Both the position numbers and the translations under genes were made by a program. Source: CAZAYP01 sp964489425 [NCBI: uncultured Verrucomicrobiota bacterium] (lineage in GTDB: Bacteria; Verrucomicrobiota; Kiritimatiellia; RZYC01). Taken from it: 64,000 bases of DNA. Below the pieces are notes generated by a model. It made no database searches and had not been told where the DNA came from. It was given only the letters and a program-made list of their open reading frames with translations. This document shows, one piece after another, positions 1-10,800 of the stretch. The stretch is from positions 5,425 through 69,424 of the forward strand of contig CAZAYP010000006.1 in assembly GCA_964489425.1 (NCBI GenBank), in the 5' to 3' direction. Position 1 is the first letter of the stretch. Each line of letters opens with the position of its first letter.

Positions 1-671
1 TCACCATCGAGGACCCCATCGAGACGGTCCACAGCAGCCGCCAGTCCCTGGTGAACCAGCGGGAGGTCGGCGCCCACACCCGATCCTTCGAGGCGGCCCT
101 GCGCTCGACGCTCCGCCAGGACCCGGACGTGATCCTGGTGGGCGAGACCCGCGACCTGGAAACCGCGGAGATCGCCGTGCGCGCCTCGCTCACCGGTCAC
201 CTGGTGTTCAGCACCCTGCACACCAACGACGCGGTCGGCGCGCTGATCCGGCTCATCGACATGGGCATCCCGCCGTACCTGGTCTCCGCCGCCACCCTGG
301 ACGCGCTGGCCCAGCGCCTGGCGCGCAAGCTCTGCCCGCTGTGCCGCCAGCCGGCCGCGCTGACCGCGGCTGACCGCGACGCCCTGGGCGGGCTGGCCGC
401 CCGCCTGGAGCCGCACCCCCTGTGGCGCGCGGCCGGGTGCCCCGCCTGCCGCGGCGGCTACCGCGGCCGGACCGGCCTCTACGAGATGCTGGTCATGGGC
501 GACGCCGTGCGCGAGGCCGTGCGGCGCGGGGCGGAGGTCCGCCACATCCAGGCCATCGCCAGCGAACAAAACATGCCGGGCATCCTCGACGACGCCCTGG
601 ACAAGGTGCGCCAGGGGGTCACGGATGTCGCCGAAATCCTCGATGTCTGCGGCGTTAGCGGAGCCGCGTGA
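1..671 (+). CDS. Type II secretion / type IV pilus assembly ATPase (GspE/PilB family), C-terminal part
   Basis: The gene enters from the left edge; the open frame starts at base 3. The visible part begins with the Asp box TIEDPIE, followed by the Walker B segment PDVILVGETRD and the His box TGHLVFSTLHTND, so it is the ATPase core of a secretion hexamer. The C-terminal part carries CPLC...CPAC (the tetracysteine zinc site of GspE/PilB, absent from the retraction ATPase PilT) and RGRTGLYEML. Walker A lies outside the window. It acts at the cytoplasmic face of the inner membrane, driving pilus or pseudopilus assembly. Its stop codon overlaps the GTG start of the GspF/PilC gene, its usual partner. 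I cannot separate GspE from PilB on this fragment. Confidence 0.93.
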   Translation, partial: TIEDPIETVHSSRQSLVNQREVGAHTRSFEAALRSTLRQDPDVILVGETRDLETAEIAVRASLTGHLVFSTLHTNDAVGALIRLIDMGIPPYLVSAATLDALAQRLARKLCPLCRQPAALTAADRDALGGLAARLEPHPLWRAAGCPACRGGYRGRTGLYEMLVMGDAVREAVRRGAEVRHIQAIASEQNMPGILDDALDKVRQGVTDVAEILDVCGVSGAA

Positions 672-1882
672 AATCCTTTGAATACCGGGGCTACGACCAG
701 CAGGGCCGCCGGGCCCGCGGGCTGCTCGACGCCCAGGACCCCAAGGAAGCCCGCGAAAAGCTGGCCAACCGCGGCATCCTGGCCGAGCGCCTGACCCCGG
801 CCGGGGATGGCCGGTCGGCCACCTGGGCCGGCCGCCGCGCCGCTGGGTTCGGCCTCGCGGATCGCGCCGCGTTGTACCGCGAACTCGGGGCCCTGCTGCG
901 CGCCGGCCTGCCCATGGCCCCGGCCCTGGAGCTGCTGATCGACGCGCCGGAACTGGGCGCCGCCCGCCCCCTGCTCGCCGGCATGCGCGACCGCATCCGC
1001 GACGGCGCCGCGTTCGGCGCCGCCCTGCAGGCCGCCAGCCCGCGCGTCAAGCCGTTCGAGAGCGCTGCCGTGGAAAGCGGGGAAATGTCCGGCACCCTGG
1101 GCGACGTGCTGGACCGTTTGGCGCAATTCATGGAGGAGCAGGTGGCGCTGCGCGACAAGGTCCAGACCGCGCTGATCTATCCCGCGGTGGTCATCGGGCT
1201 GGCGGGGCTGATCGCCACCCTGGCCCTGGGGGTGATGCTGCCGCGGTTCGCGCGCCTGTTCTCCGACGCCCACGTCGCCCTGCCGGCCCTGACCCGGGGC
1301 GCGCTCGCCGCCGGCCGGGTGTTTCCCTACGCGGTCGGGATCGGGCTGGCGCTGGCCGCCGGCGGCATCGCCTGGGGTGTGCACCGCTGGCGCAGCGATG
1401 CGCGGTTCCGGGTGCGCCTGGACGCCGGCCTGTACCGCCTGCCGCTCGTCGGCCGCGGCTACACCGCGCTCGTGAACCTGCGCTTTGCCCGCACCCTGGC
1501 CATGCTGCTGCGCGGCGGGGTGACCCTGGTGAACAGCCTGCAGCTCGCCGGCCGCGCCACGGCCAGCGCCTGGCTGGTGGAGCGGATGGCCGTCGAAACC
1601 GAGGCCATCCGCCACGGCAGCTCGCTGGCCAACGCCCTGCGCCGGGTGCCGCCGCTGGCGGGCTCCCTGCCCGGCTGGGTCCAGGCCGGGGAAGCCAGCG
1701 GCGCGCTGGCTCCGCTGCTGGAGCAGGCGGCCCAGCGGTACCAGCAGCAGTGGGACCGCCTGATCGCCCGCGCCCTGGCCCTGCTGGAACCCCTGCTGAT
1801 CCTGTTGATGGGCGCCCTCGTGCTGCTGCTGGCCCTGGCCATTCTCATGCCCATCATGACCATGAACAACGCGCTGCAATAG
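668..1882 (+). CDS. Type II secretion / type IV pilus inner membrane platform protein (GspF/PilC family)
   Basis: 404 residues, the normal GspF/PilC length. It opens with the typical FEYRGYDQQGRRARGLLDA segment and has two homologous helical T2SSF domains: residues about 65-190, with the signature ESGEMSGTLGDVL, and about 270-390, with QAGEASGALAPLLEQAA. Three membrane segments are visible (about 165-195, 215-235 and 375-400). The protein is the membrane platform on which the ATPase acts. The GTG start at 668 overlaps the upstream stop (GTGA), indicating translational coupling. No pseudopilin gene follows in the window; the next genes are arginine biosynthesis, so the secretion operon seems to end here. 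Confidence 0.93.
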   Translation: MKSFEYRGYDQQGRRARGLLDAQDPKEAREKLANRGILAERLTPAGDGRSATWAGRRAAGFGLADRAALYRELGALLRAGLPMAPALELLIDAPELGAARPLLAGMRDRIRDGAAFGAALQAASPRVKPFESAAVESGEMSGTLGDVLDRLAQFMEEQVALRDKVQTALIYPAVVIGLAGLIATLALGVMLPRFARLFSDAHVALPALTRGALAAGRVFPYAVGIGLALAAGGIAWGVHRWRSDARFRVRLDAGLYRLPLVGRGYTALVNLRFARTLAMLLRGGVTLVNSLQLAGRATASAWLVERMAVETEAIRHGSSLANALRRVPPLAGSLPGWVQAGEASGALAPLLEQAAQRYQQQWDRLIARALALLEPLLILLMGALVLLLALAILMPIMTMNNALQ

Positions 1883-1919
1883 CCCGTGCCCACTGCCAGC
1901 CAGCGCTCCGCCCGCAGCG

Positions 1920-2031
1920 TTTTCCAAGGTTTGGAAAAACCCCTTGCTTTATTTCCAATGTTTGGAAAAATGGCCGCTTGTTTTTCCAATGTTTGGAAAA
2001 ACGGGCCGCGCGTTTTCCAAGGTTTGGAAAA
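1920..2031. promoter_or_regulatory. Four phased palindromes, TTTTCCAA-N3-TTGGAAAA, upstream of argB
   Basis: Four near-identical palindromes lie at 1920-1938, 1952-1968, 1982-2000 and 2013-2031. The arms are TTTTCCAA and TTGGAAAA (7 bp in copy 2). The spacers are GGT, TGT, TGT and GGT. The centres fall at 1929, 1960, 1991 and 2022, so spacing is exactly 31 bp each time, close to three DNA turns. The intervening 10-14 bp are not conserved. The array fills most of the 170 bp between the gspF/pilC stop and the argB start and ends about 20 bp before argB. This looks like a cooperative operator array bound on one face of the helix. It does not resemble the E. coli ArgR box. The protein that binds it is unknown to me. 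Confidence 0.8.
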
Positions 2032-2052
2032 ACGGCCGGGTGGAGCCAGGCG

Positions 2053-2925
2053 ATGAAAAAATACATAGAGAAGGCCACGGTCCTGATCGAGGCCATGCCC
2101 TACTTCCAGAAGTTCCGGGGCGCCACGGTGGTGGTCAAGATCGGCGGCAGCATGATGGACAACGAGGCGCGGGTCAGCGACCTGCTGCGCGACATCGCCT
2201 TCATGGCCTGCCTGGGGCTGCGGCCGGTGCTGGTGCACGGCGGCGGCAAGAGCATTTCGCAGAGCATGAACAAGACCGGCCAGAAGCCCGTGTTCCTCAA
2301 GGGGCTGCGGGTCACGGACGAGGAAACCGTCCGGGTGGTCGAGCAGGTGCTCAACCACGAGATTAACCCCACGCTGGTGAAGCTGCTGGAAGGCTACGAG
2401 ACCAAGGCCCGCGGCATGCACGGCGACGACCTGCTGCTGGTGACCAAGCACGTGGAAACGGATCCGGAAACCGGCGCGACGCTGGACTGGGGGTTTGTCG
2501 GCGACGTGGTGCAGGTGGACGCGGAGCCGATCAAGGCGTTCCTCGACTCGGGCATCACGCCGGTGGTCACGCCGCTGGGCCGGGACGCCGGCCGCCTGTT
2601 GTATAATGTGAACGCCGACAGCGCGGCCACGGCCATCGCCGTGGAGCTCAAGGCGCGCAAGCTGGTGTTCATGTCCGACGTGCCCGGCCTGCTGGCCAAC
2701 CGCGAGGATCCGGGCTCGCTGATTTCCACGGTGCATACCGGCCAGGTGCAGGGGCTGATCGAGCGCGGGGTGATCGCCGGCGGCATGTTGCCGAAGATCC
2801 TGGGCTGCGTGGCCGCGCTAGAGGCGGGCGTGGGCAAAATCCATATTATTGACTCAAGCATCAAGCACTCCCTGTTGCTGGAACTGTTCACCGACCAGGG
2901 CGTGGGAACGGAGATCGTACCATGA
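2053..2925 (+). CDS. argB: Acetylglutamate kinase
   Basis: 290 residues, full length for ArgB. It phosphorylates N-acetylglutamate, the second step of arginine synthesis, in the cytoplasm. Visible family features are VVVKIGGSMM (phosphate-binding loop), VLVHGGGKSIS, LLYNVNADSAATAIA and the C-terminal GGMLPKILGC. The open frame extends upstream through the palindrome array, but ATG 2053 is chosen because GGAG lies 7 bases before it and homology starts there. The N-terminal helix (KKYIEKATVLIEAMPYFQKF) resembles that of the arginine-sensitive hexameric enzymes, so feedback inhibition is possible but not shown. It is the first gene of the arg operon and overlaps argD by ATGA. Confidence 0.97.
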   Translation: MKKYIEKATVLIEAMPYFQKFRGATVVVKIGGSMMDNEARVSDLLRDIAFMACLGLRPVLVHGGGKSISQSMNKTGQKPVFLKGLRVTDEETVRVVEQVLNHEINPTLVKLLEGYETKARGMHGDDLLLVTKHVETDPETGATLDWGFVGDVVQVDAEPIKAFLDSGITPVVTPLGRDAGRLLYNVNADSAATAIAVELKARKLVFMSDVPGLLANREDPGSLISTVHTGQVQGLIERGVIAGGMLPKILGCVAALEAGVGKIHIIDSSIKHSLLLELFTDQGVGTEIVP

Positions 2926-4124
2926 CGAATTCGGAAACCATCCAGGCGTTGCACAAAAAATACGTGATGAACACCTATGCCCCCAGCCTCGCGCTGGTGC
3001 GCGGCCAGGGCGCGCGGGTGTGGGACGCGGACGGCCGGGAATACCTGGATTTCCTGGCCGGCATCTCCGTGCTCAATGTCGGCCACGGCCATCCGCGGGT
3101 GTTGCAGGCCATTGCCGAGCAGGCGCAGAAGCTGACCCACGTCTCCAACATTTTTTACAACGAGCAGCAGCCGCTGCTGGCCCAGGCGCTCAGCGAACGC
3201 GCGCTGGGCGGCAAGTGCTTTTTCTGCAACTCCGGCGCCGAGGCCAACGAGGCCTTGATCAAGCTCGCGCGGCTGTGGGGCCACGACCAGGGCCGCTACG
3301 AGGTGCTGACCATGCGGAACTCGTTCCACGGCCGCACGCTCGCCACGCTCACCGCCACCGGCCAGGTGAAAGTCCAGAAAGGGTTCGAGCCGCTGCCCGC
3401 GGGGTTTGCCTACGCGGACTTCAACGATCTCGACTCCGTGCGCGCGGCGGTGTCTGACAAGACCGTGGCCATCCTGGTCGAGGCCGTGCAGGGCGAGGGC
3501 GGGATTGTCCCGGCCACGCCCGAGTTCATGGCCGGCCTGCGGCAGCTGTGCGACGAGAAAAACCTGCTGCTGTTCTGCGACGAAGTCCAGTGCGGCATGG
3601 GCCGGACCGGGACCTGGTTCGGGTACCAGGCCGTGGGCGGCAAGCCCGACGCCATCTCGCTGGCCAAGAGCCTGGCCGCCGGCTACCCCATGGGCGCGAT
3701 CGTCACCGGCCCCAAGTTGGCCGACGTGTTCCAGCCCGGCCAGCACGCCAGCACGTTTGGCGGCACGCCCCTGGCCTGTGCCGCGGCGCGGGCGGTGATC
3801 GCGGCGATCGAGGCGGACGGCATGCTCGCCAACGCCCAGCAGGTGGGCGCGTATTTCAAGGAGCAACTCGCCGCGCTGGTGCCGCAGTACGATTTCCTGG
3901 AGCAGGTGCGGGGCATCGGCCTCATGCTCGGGCTCGTAACCAAGCGGCCGGCCAAGGACCTGGTGCCGCTGCTGGCCAAGGAAGGGCTGCTGGTGCTGGC
4001 CGCGGGCGAGAAGACCGTGCGGTTCCTGCCGCCGCTCAACATCACCCGCGCGGACGTGGACCAGGCCATGGGCATGATCCGCAAGGGCTGCGACGCCTGG
4101 CGGGCGGCCCCCCAAGCAACCTGA
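2922..4124 (+). CDS. argD: Acetylornithine aminotransferase
   Basis: 400 residues, a class III PLP aminotransferase. It converts N-acetylglutamate semialdehyde to N-acetylornithine and may also serve as succinyl-DAP aminotransferase. Visible features are SNIFYNEQQPLLAQ, FCNSGAEANEALIKLAR, FHGRTLATLTATGQ, LLLFCDEVQCGMGRTG and, with the PLP-binding lysine, ISLAKSLAAGYPMGA, then HASTFGGTPLACAAA. Together these separate ArgD from other class III members. The start overlaps the argB stop (ATGA), and GGAG sits 7 bases upstream inside argB. Only 13 bases separate it from the next gene. Confidence 0.96.
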   Translation: MTNSETIQALHKKYVMNTYAPSLALVRGQGARVWDADGREYLDFLAGISVLNVGHGHPRVLQAIAEQAQKLTHVSNIFYNEQQPLLAQALSERALGGKCFFCNSGAEANEALIKLARLWGHDQGRYEVLTMRNSFHGRTLATLTATGQVKVQKGFEPLPAGFAYADFNDLDSVRAAVSDKTVAILVEAVQGEGGIVPATPEFMAGLRQLCDEKNLLLFCDEVQCGMGRTGTWFGYQAVGGKPDAISLAKSLAAGYPMGAIVTGPKLADVFQPGQHASTFGGTPLACAAARAVIAAIEADGMLANAQQVGAYFKEQLAALVPQYDFLEQVRGIGLMLGLVTKRPAKDLVPLLAKEGLLVLAAGEKTVRFLPPLNITRADVDQAMGMIRKGCDAWRAAPQAT

Positions 4125-4137
4125 CGCCACCCACGCC

Positions 4138-6269
4138 ATGAGCAAGAAGAAAAAGAAGAAGCACCCGCAACGGCCCCGCCCGATGCGGCCTGAAATCACG
4201 ATCGCCGAGGCGACCGAGTTGGTCGCAAAGCAGGCCGAGGATTATCTTGGCTTGGAGGATGCCGCCCGCCAGGTGGCACACATGACCGGCCAGGACCTGG
4301 ACCTGATCATCGATACGGTGGAAACCGGCTTGCACGAATCACCCTGGCTGTTGCCCGATCCCGACTGCATCGTGGATGCCGGATTTATACCACGCCATCA
4401 CTTTTTCGACGATGCGCGGTTTCTCATCGCCTTGCGCGAGGAGGAGGCGCGGGAAGGGTTTTTGTTCCCCGGGCATCGGTTCCTGCCGTTCGTGGCGCCG
4501 GCCCGGTTTCCCGCGGAGATCGACTTGGTGGATCTGGATGGCCGGAGCTTTCCCCAGCGGGTTATCCAGCGGGCGCCGGAGGCCGTGGCGGAATACCTGC
4601 TCTTCTTTAACCCCCAGGACCGGGCCGTTTACGGGGTTTATGAGACCCAGGTAACGAGCGGGCTGCAGGTACCCGCCGTGGACGGTTGCCAGCCCTACCG
4701 GGTCTTTGACTTGCGGGATTTTCTGGCCGGCCGCGCCGCCCAGGAAGGCGACCTGCTGCTCGCCACGGTGGTCGACTGGCGCGCGGGCCGCATCGCCTTG
4801 GAGTTCAAGCGCGCCGCCGAATGGGCCCAGGATGCCGGCGCGGCTGGCGCATGGCGCCAACAGTTGGAAGCGGCGCTGGAGCGTGTGTTTGACGAGTTGG
4901 GCCCCCTGGCCCGGCTGGAGGATCAGCTGGCCTGGATGTACTGGTTTGCCGGGCCGGAAACGCTCAACGACCCCGCCATGGCCCTCGGCCTGTTGATCAA
5001 CCAAAGCCAGACCGTCCGCCGGGTGGATTGCCAGGGGCGCACCATTCTCTGGCGGACGAACGAAGATCCCGATGTGCAGGCCGCCATGGACGATCAGATT
5101 CTGGCGCCGCCACCAAGCGGCTTGCGCGGGTCCCTCGATGATATTGCCCAGAGCATTGGCCTGATACTGGACCGGGACGATCTCGAGACGTACATGCTCG
5201 ACGAGTTGGCCGCGGGCGGTCGAGACTTGATCCGCGTGACCGAACGGGTGCTGGCCGGCCTGCCCCAGGGCCTGCGGTTTGACAACCCGGACCAGGAATC
5301 GGAGTTTTGGGAGCGCTACGAGAATCTCTGGAACGCGACGTGCGCCGCGTACGACCCGGCGGCGGACCAGCCCAACGCGCCGCTCCGCCACCGGGCGCTG
5401 GCGATCTATGACCGCTACACGATATGGGTCCGGTCCTTGGACGCGCGCAACTACACGCCCGAAGAGTTGCGCGGCGATTCCTTGATGGACGTGAACATGA
5501 TGATGGCCCTGATAAAAACAGCGGTGAAGCTGCTGCAGCCCGGCGATGCGCTCTCCGCCGCGGAGATCGCCAGATTCGAGGCGCTGTTAAACGAGCTGGA
5601 ACCGCAATTCGATGCCCTGATCCGCAAGGCGGAAGCACAACTGCCGCCCGCCGCGCGCCCCACCCTGACGGTGGTTCCCGCCGTGGAACCGCGCCGCGAC
5701 CTGCCGCCGGCGACTGCGACCTTGCAGCTCAAGATCACGTTGCTGGACACCAAGCCGCCCGTCTGGCGGCGGGTGTTGATCCCCAATAATTACACGTTGG
5801 GATGGTTGCATAGCGTCATCCAGACCAGCATGGGCTGGGACGGCGACCATGTACATGCGTTCTGGGTGCGCGATGTCATGTACCAGGCGATCGCGGACGA
5901 GCCGTTCTCGAATACAAACGAAACCGAGGACGAAGACGCCGTCACCCTGGCCGAGCTGTATTTAAAGCCGGGCAACAAGATCAAGTACGAGTATGATTTT
6001 GGCGACGGCTGGCGGCATGACATCAAGGTGGAAAAGATCCTGCCGCTGGATCCCGATGCCGCTTATCCGCAATGCGTGGCGGGTGCCATGGCCTGCCCGC
6101 CGGACGATATCGGCGGAGCCTGGGGTTATTCTGCCTCGCTGGCGGCGTTGCGCGACCCGAGGAAACCGGGTCACGAGGATGCCGTGAACTGGCTGGGCGA
6201 GGACTACGATCCTGAACTTTTCGAGAAGGACGCCATCAACAAAATATTCGCAACCTGGAGGAACCCCTC

Positions 6270-6273
<4 letters not shown>
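4138..6273 (+). CDS. Large protein with C-terminal plasmid pRiA4b ORF-3 domain, embedded in the arg operon
   Basis: 711 residues. The last ~180 residues (about 525-705) match the pRiA4b ORF-3 / IS1096 TnpR-like domain: [19 protein letters not shown] near the domain start, then [30 protein letters not shown] and [20 protein letters not shown]. The biochemical role of that domain is not established. The first ~520 residues are acidic and helix-rich with a Lys-rich start ([10 protein letters not shown]), and I recognise no family in them. The gene lies between argD (13 bp gap) and argG (4 bp ATGA overlap), so it is very probably co-transcribed with arginine synthesis. No ribosome binding site is evident before ATG 4138. 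It could be a regulatory or unrelated passenger gene; codon usage and GC match its neighbours. Confidence 0.8.
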
Positions 6274-7457
<1,184 letters not shown>

Positions 7458-7490
7458 GACGGCGCCGGCTATTTATTTTCCTGACTATTT

Positions 7491-7570
7491 TTCCCGCAAA
7501 GACGCGAAGACGCCAAGCCGTAACCTGAGGAAAAACAAATAGCTTAGCGGCTTGGCGCCTTGGCGGGAGA
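7491..7570. repeat. Long imperfect hairpin repeat downstream of argG
   Basis: CGCCAAGCCG at 7511-7520 is perfectly complementary to CGGCTTGGCG at 7548-7557, and TCCCGC near 7492 pairs with GCGGGA near 7563. The whole forms an ~80 bp imperfect stem with an AT-rich loop. Related 'cgccaagccgccaag' text recurs near 59215, so it is probably a dispersed intergenic palindrome. It may help terminate the arg transcript, although no T-run follows it. Confidence 0.5.
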
Positions 7571-7575
7571 TGAAC

Positions 7576-7783
7576 TCATACCATTTTCGCATGAGAACAA
7601 GCATACAAGCTCCCCTCCTTTGCAAGGAGGGGTGGCCGCAGGCCGGGGTGGTTGTGGATGGTCCGCGCCCCGATATCACGGTGGGTGGAACCCGGAACAA
7701 CCGCCCCACCCTTCGGGTCCCCCCCCGCCTTGAAAAGGCGGGGAGCCCAGACAAGTACCGATCCTCATGCAAAAGTGGTATCA
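7576..7783. mobile_element. MITE-like element, copy 1 (208 bp, no coding capacity)
   Basis: The ends are imperfect 20-bp terminal inverted repeats: TCATACCATTTTCGCATGAG at 7576-7595 and CTCATGCAAAAGTGGTATCA at 7764-7783. Inside are two smaller palindromic blocks, CCCCTCCTTTGCAAGGAGGGG (around 7612-7632) and CCCGCCTTGAAAAGGCGGG (around 7725-7743). The right ~95 bp recur almost identically in the opposite orientation at 35974-36070. There is no transposase, which fits a non-autonomous MITE or REP-type element. Together with the hairpin at 7491-7570 it fills most of the 404 bp between argG and the next gene. Confidence 0.65.
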
Positions 7784-7861
7784 CATCCCCATCACAATCT
7801 TCACGGTGTTAATTTAGAATTCGGTGGTAAGTTCACAAGCTTGAGACAAGGAGGCGCAGTC

Positions 7862-10800
7862 ATGCGCAGAGCCGTCTGTTTTGCGGTCGTCGGAATTCTC
7901 GCACTCACCGGCATGCACAGGTCCGCGGCTGCGCTCAACCCGCCGCCGCCCATCCCCGGGCTGACCGCGATCAATCCCGGCGGCGGCGCCGCCTGGCTGC
8001 AGACGGGCGACATGACCGACCCGCGCTACCTCGTGCCGTACCCGCGCACGTCCGCGCCGGACGCCATGGCCGTGGTGGAGGCCAGCCGCCGCAACCCGAG
8101 CCCGGCCAACCAGGTGCGCAAGCCGTACCGCAGCCGATCCTGGCTGGGCGGCGCGCTCTGGGGCACGGGCCGCGTGCACCCGCAGTACTGGTCGCCCAAC
8201 TTCGCGCCTGACGTGCCGGATCCCAACAACCCCAGCGCCGAGGCCCGCCTGCGCGCCTGGACCCAGATCAACCTCAAGCAGTACCCCGTGTGGGGCGAGT
8301 GCATGAACCTGTTCTATCTTGCCCAGCTCAACCGGGCCAACATGAACAACGCCACCAATGTCCAGGCGGGCACCATCACCGCCGGGTCGGACGTGGTCAC
8401 GGTCGGGTCCACGGCGCAGCTGGCCTCGGGCATGCAGGTGGGCTGGACCGGCAGCGGCACGCCCTATTTGGCCACGGTCCAGGCGATCCTGAACGCCACG
8501 CAGATCCAGCTCAGCGCCGTGGCCGGGGCGGCCAACGACGGCGCCATCACCTTCTCCGGCCAGACCAGCCCCAACAACGTGGGCGTGAGCATCAGCGGCA
8601 ACTACCCGTTTTTCCTGAACGGCCCCGGATTCCCGGATTCGCTGCCGGCCATCTACGCGGCGCGCACCCCGTTGAAGCTGTTCACCGGCAACCAGAATGG
8701 CGACTGGCTGATCCAGCCGTGGAGCCCTGTGTACCAAGCGTGCCGGATTGTGCAGCAGGGCGCCAACTCACAGAACTTCGTGGTCTACGACCTGCCTGCC
8801 GGCGTCGGTCCCGGGACCGCCATCGGCCTGCTGGTGGCCACCCACCCGGAACTGGACGGCACCTACACTGTCAACATGCCGGGCCTGGAGCCGACCCGCA
8901 ATGTTTCGACCGCCTCGGCGACCCAACCCTCGACCATCACCACGGTCACGAACCACCACTACACCACGAACATCACGGTCTTCCTGGCCGGCATATTCAA
9001 GCAGCCGGAAAACGTGCAGCTGCCGCCGCAGGGGTTTTATCAAATCACCGTTACCGGTCCCCAGACATTCACCGTGGACACCATGGGCGGCGGTTCCGGC
9101 GGCCTGTGCCAGCAGGTGTCCAGCGGCAACCCGCCGGGCTACTACGTGACCATCCCGGCCGGCAGCGGGCTGGACCTGGGCACCAACGTGACGGCCGCGG
9201 CGTACACGGTGGCCGCCCCGCCGAACCGCGGCACCACGGTCACGCCCGCCTGGGCGCAGTACAGCGACGACACCACCAACGCCGCGCAAAACGCCGGCCT
9301 GATGCTGGTGGACCGCATGGGCGACTTTGACGTGGACTGCATCTATCAAAATCCGGCTGATCCTTATGCCTACACGGCCAATGCCAACGGCCAGGGCACC
9401 TACCTCAAGTTCACCGCCATGCAGCACTCGCCGTTCATCTGGGTGGAGTGCCGCGGCATTTCCTCGGTGATGCTGCGCCAGACCATGCCCATGGTGCCGG
9501 GCGATCCCTCCGGCAACATCAATCCCAGCGGACCCAACCCGTACTACCAGCACATCGTGTACGAGAATAGCAGCGCCCAGGTGGCGGGGCTCGGCCTGCC
9601 GTCGGGCCTGGGCGCGGCGATCGTGGCCGGCGACGTCAACAGCCCCAACGGATCCGCCACGAACATCCAGTTCAACCCCGGCGGCTCCCAGGACAACTGG
9701 GCCACCTACGCGGTGTTCTACCCGACCGCCGCCGCCACGTTCTACAACGACCTGACTTCGGATCCCGGCAACAGCCACGGCTTTGGCACGCTCAACCATC
9801 GGCTGGACATCGCCAACCCGACGCAGAAAACGTGGTTCGTGATCGCCAAGGCGCCGACACGGTTCAATTATCCCGGCGCCGGCACCTTCGGCGAGCAGGC
9901 CAACACGTGGTACCGCCAGCACGTGGAAACCAACGCGCTCAAGTGGCTCAAGACCCTCGGCCACTATGCGTTCAACTTCCCGGTGAACTCCGAGGTGAGC
10001 TACTGGGTGACCAACGGGTACCGCGTGTGCACGCGCTTTGCCGTCACCACGACCACCCCGTATCCCGGGTTTGCGACCGCCACCGGCACGGTGTTCCTGC
10101 TGCCGCCGCACCAGTGGCAGCCGGTCACCCTGGCTCCGGGCGTGCGGCCGGAGGTGCTGAACCTGGCCGGTGCGGCCGACCTGGAGTCCAGCGGCGACGC
10201 GGCCGGAACGATTTCGACGGCGTTCCAGTACTGGAACGTGCGCGGCAAGCTCAAGCCCGTGGGCGGCGCCGCGTACCAGGTGGAATACCTGTTCCACAAC
10301 TTCCTGCCGTCCCTGCCGCTGGACACCAACCTGCTGAACCGCACGTTCACCAGCGCGTTCCAGCCCGGGGTCTGGTCCAACCAGCCGGTGGGCGAGTTGA
10401 TCTTCATGGACCTGTACCAGCGGCTGCAGTCGGCCGCGGCCTCGAGCGCCGTGGACATGGGCGGCAAGCGCTACATCAGCAACACCAGTTCCACCTACGC
10501 CACCGCCGGGCCGTGGAACCCCATGTCCTATAACTATTCGCCGTCCGCGGTGTACAACGATGGCTACACCGCGCTCCTGACCGCGCAGCAGGCGTTCCGG
10601 CTGCAGCAGTACCTGCAGATTTTCGGCGGCGACTTTGCCGGCAACCCGGCCACCAGCCGGGCCTACTACAGCACCGCGGCCACGCGGATGCTCGCCAGGT
10701 GGCCCCAGCTGGGCGTCGGGTTGGGCACCTCGTACATGCCGTGGATCGGCAGCATCGTGGACGAGAACGGGTTTTGGGCCGACAACAAGCCCACGGCCAG

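Noticed and set aside
1920-2031. Possible CRISPR array
   Set aside because: Only four units, each a palindrome with 10-14 bp between them, far too short for spacers, and no cas genes.
1883-2052. ArgR operator in front of argB
   Set aside because: The repeats do not match the AT-rich TGAAT/ATTCA-type ARG box, so I did not call them ArgR sites.
7652-7861. Upstream extension of the glucanase frame by 70 codons
   Set aside because: It runs through the MITE-like element, while ATG 7862 has a strong AAGGAGG and starts a signal peptide.
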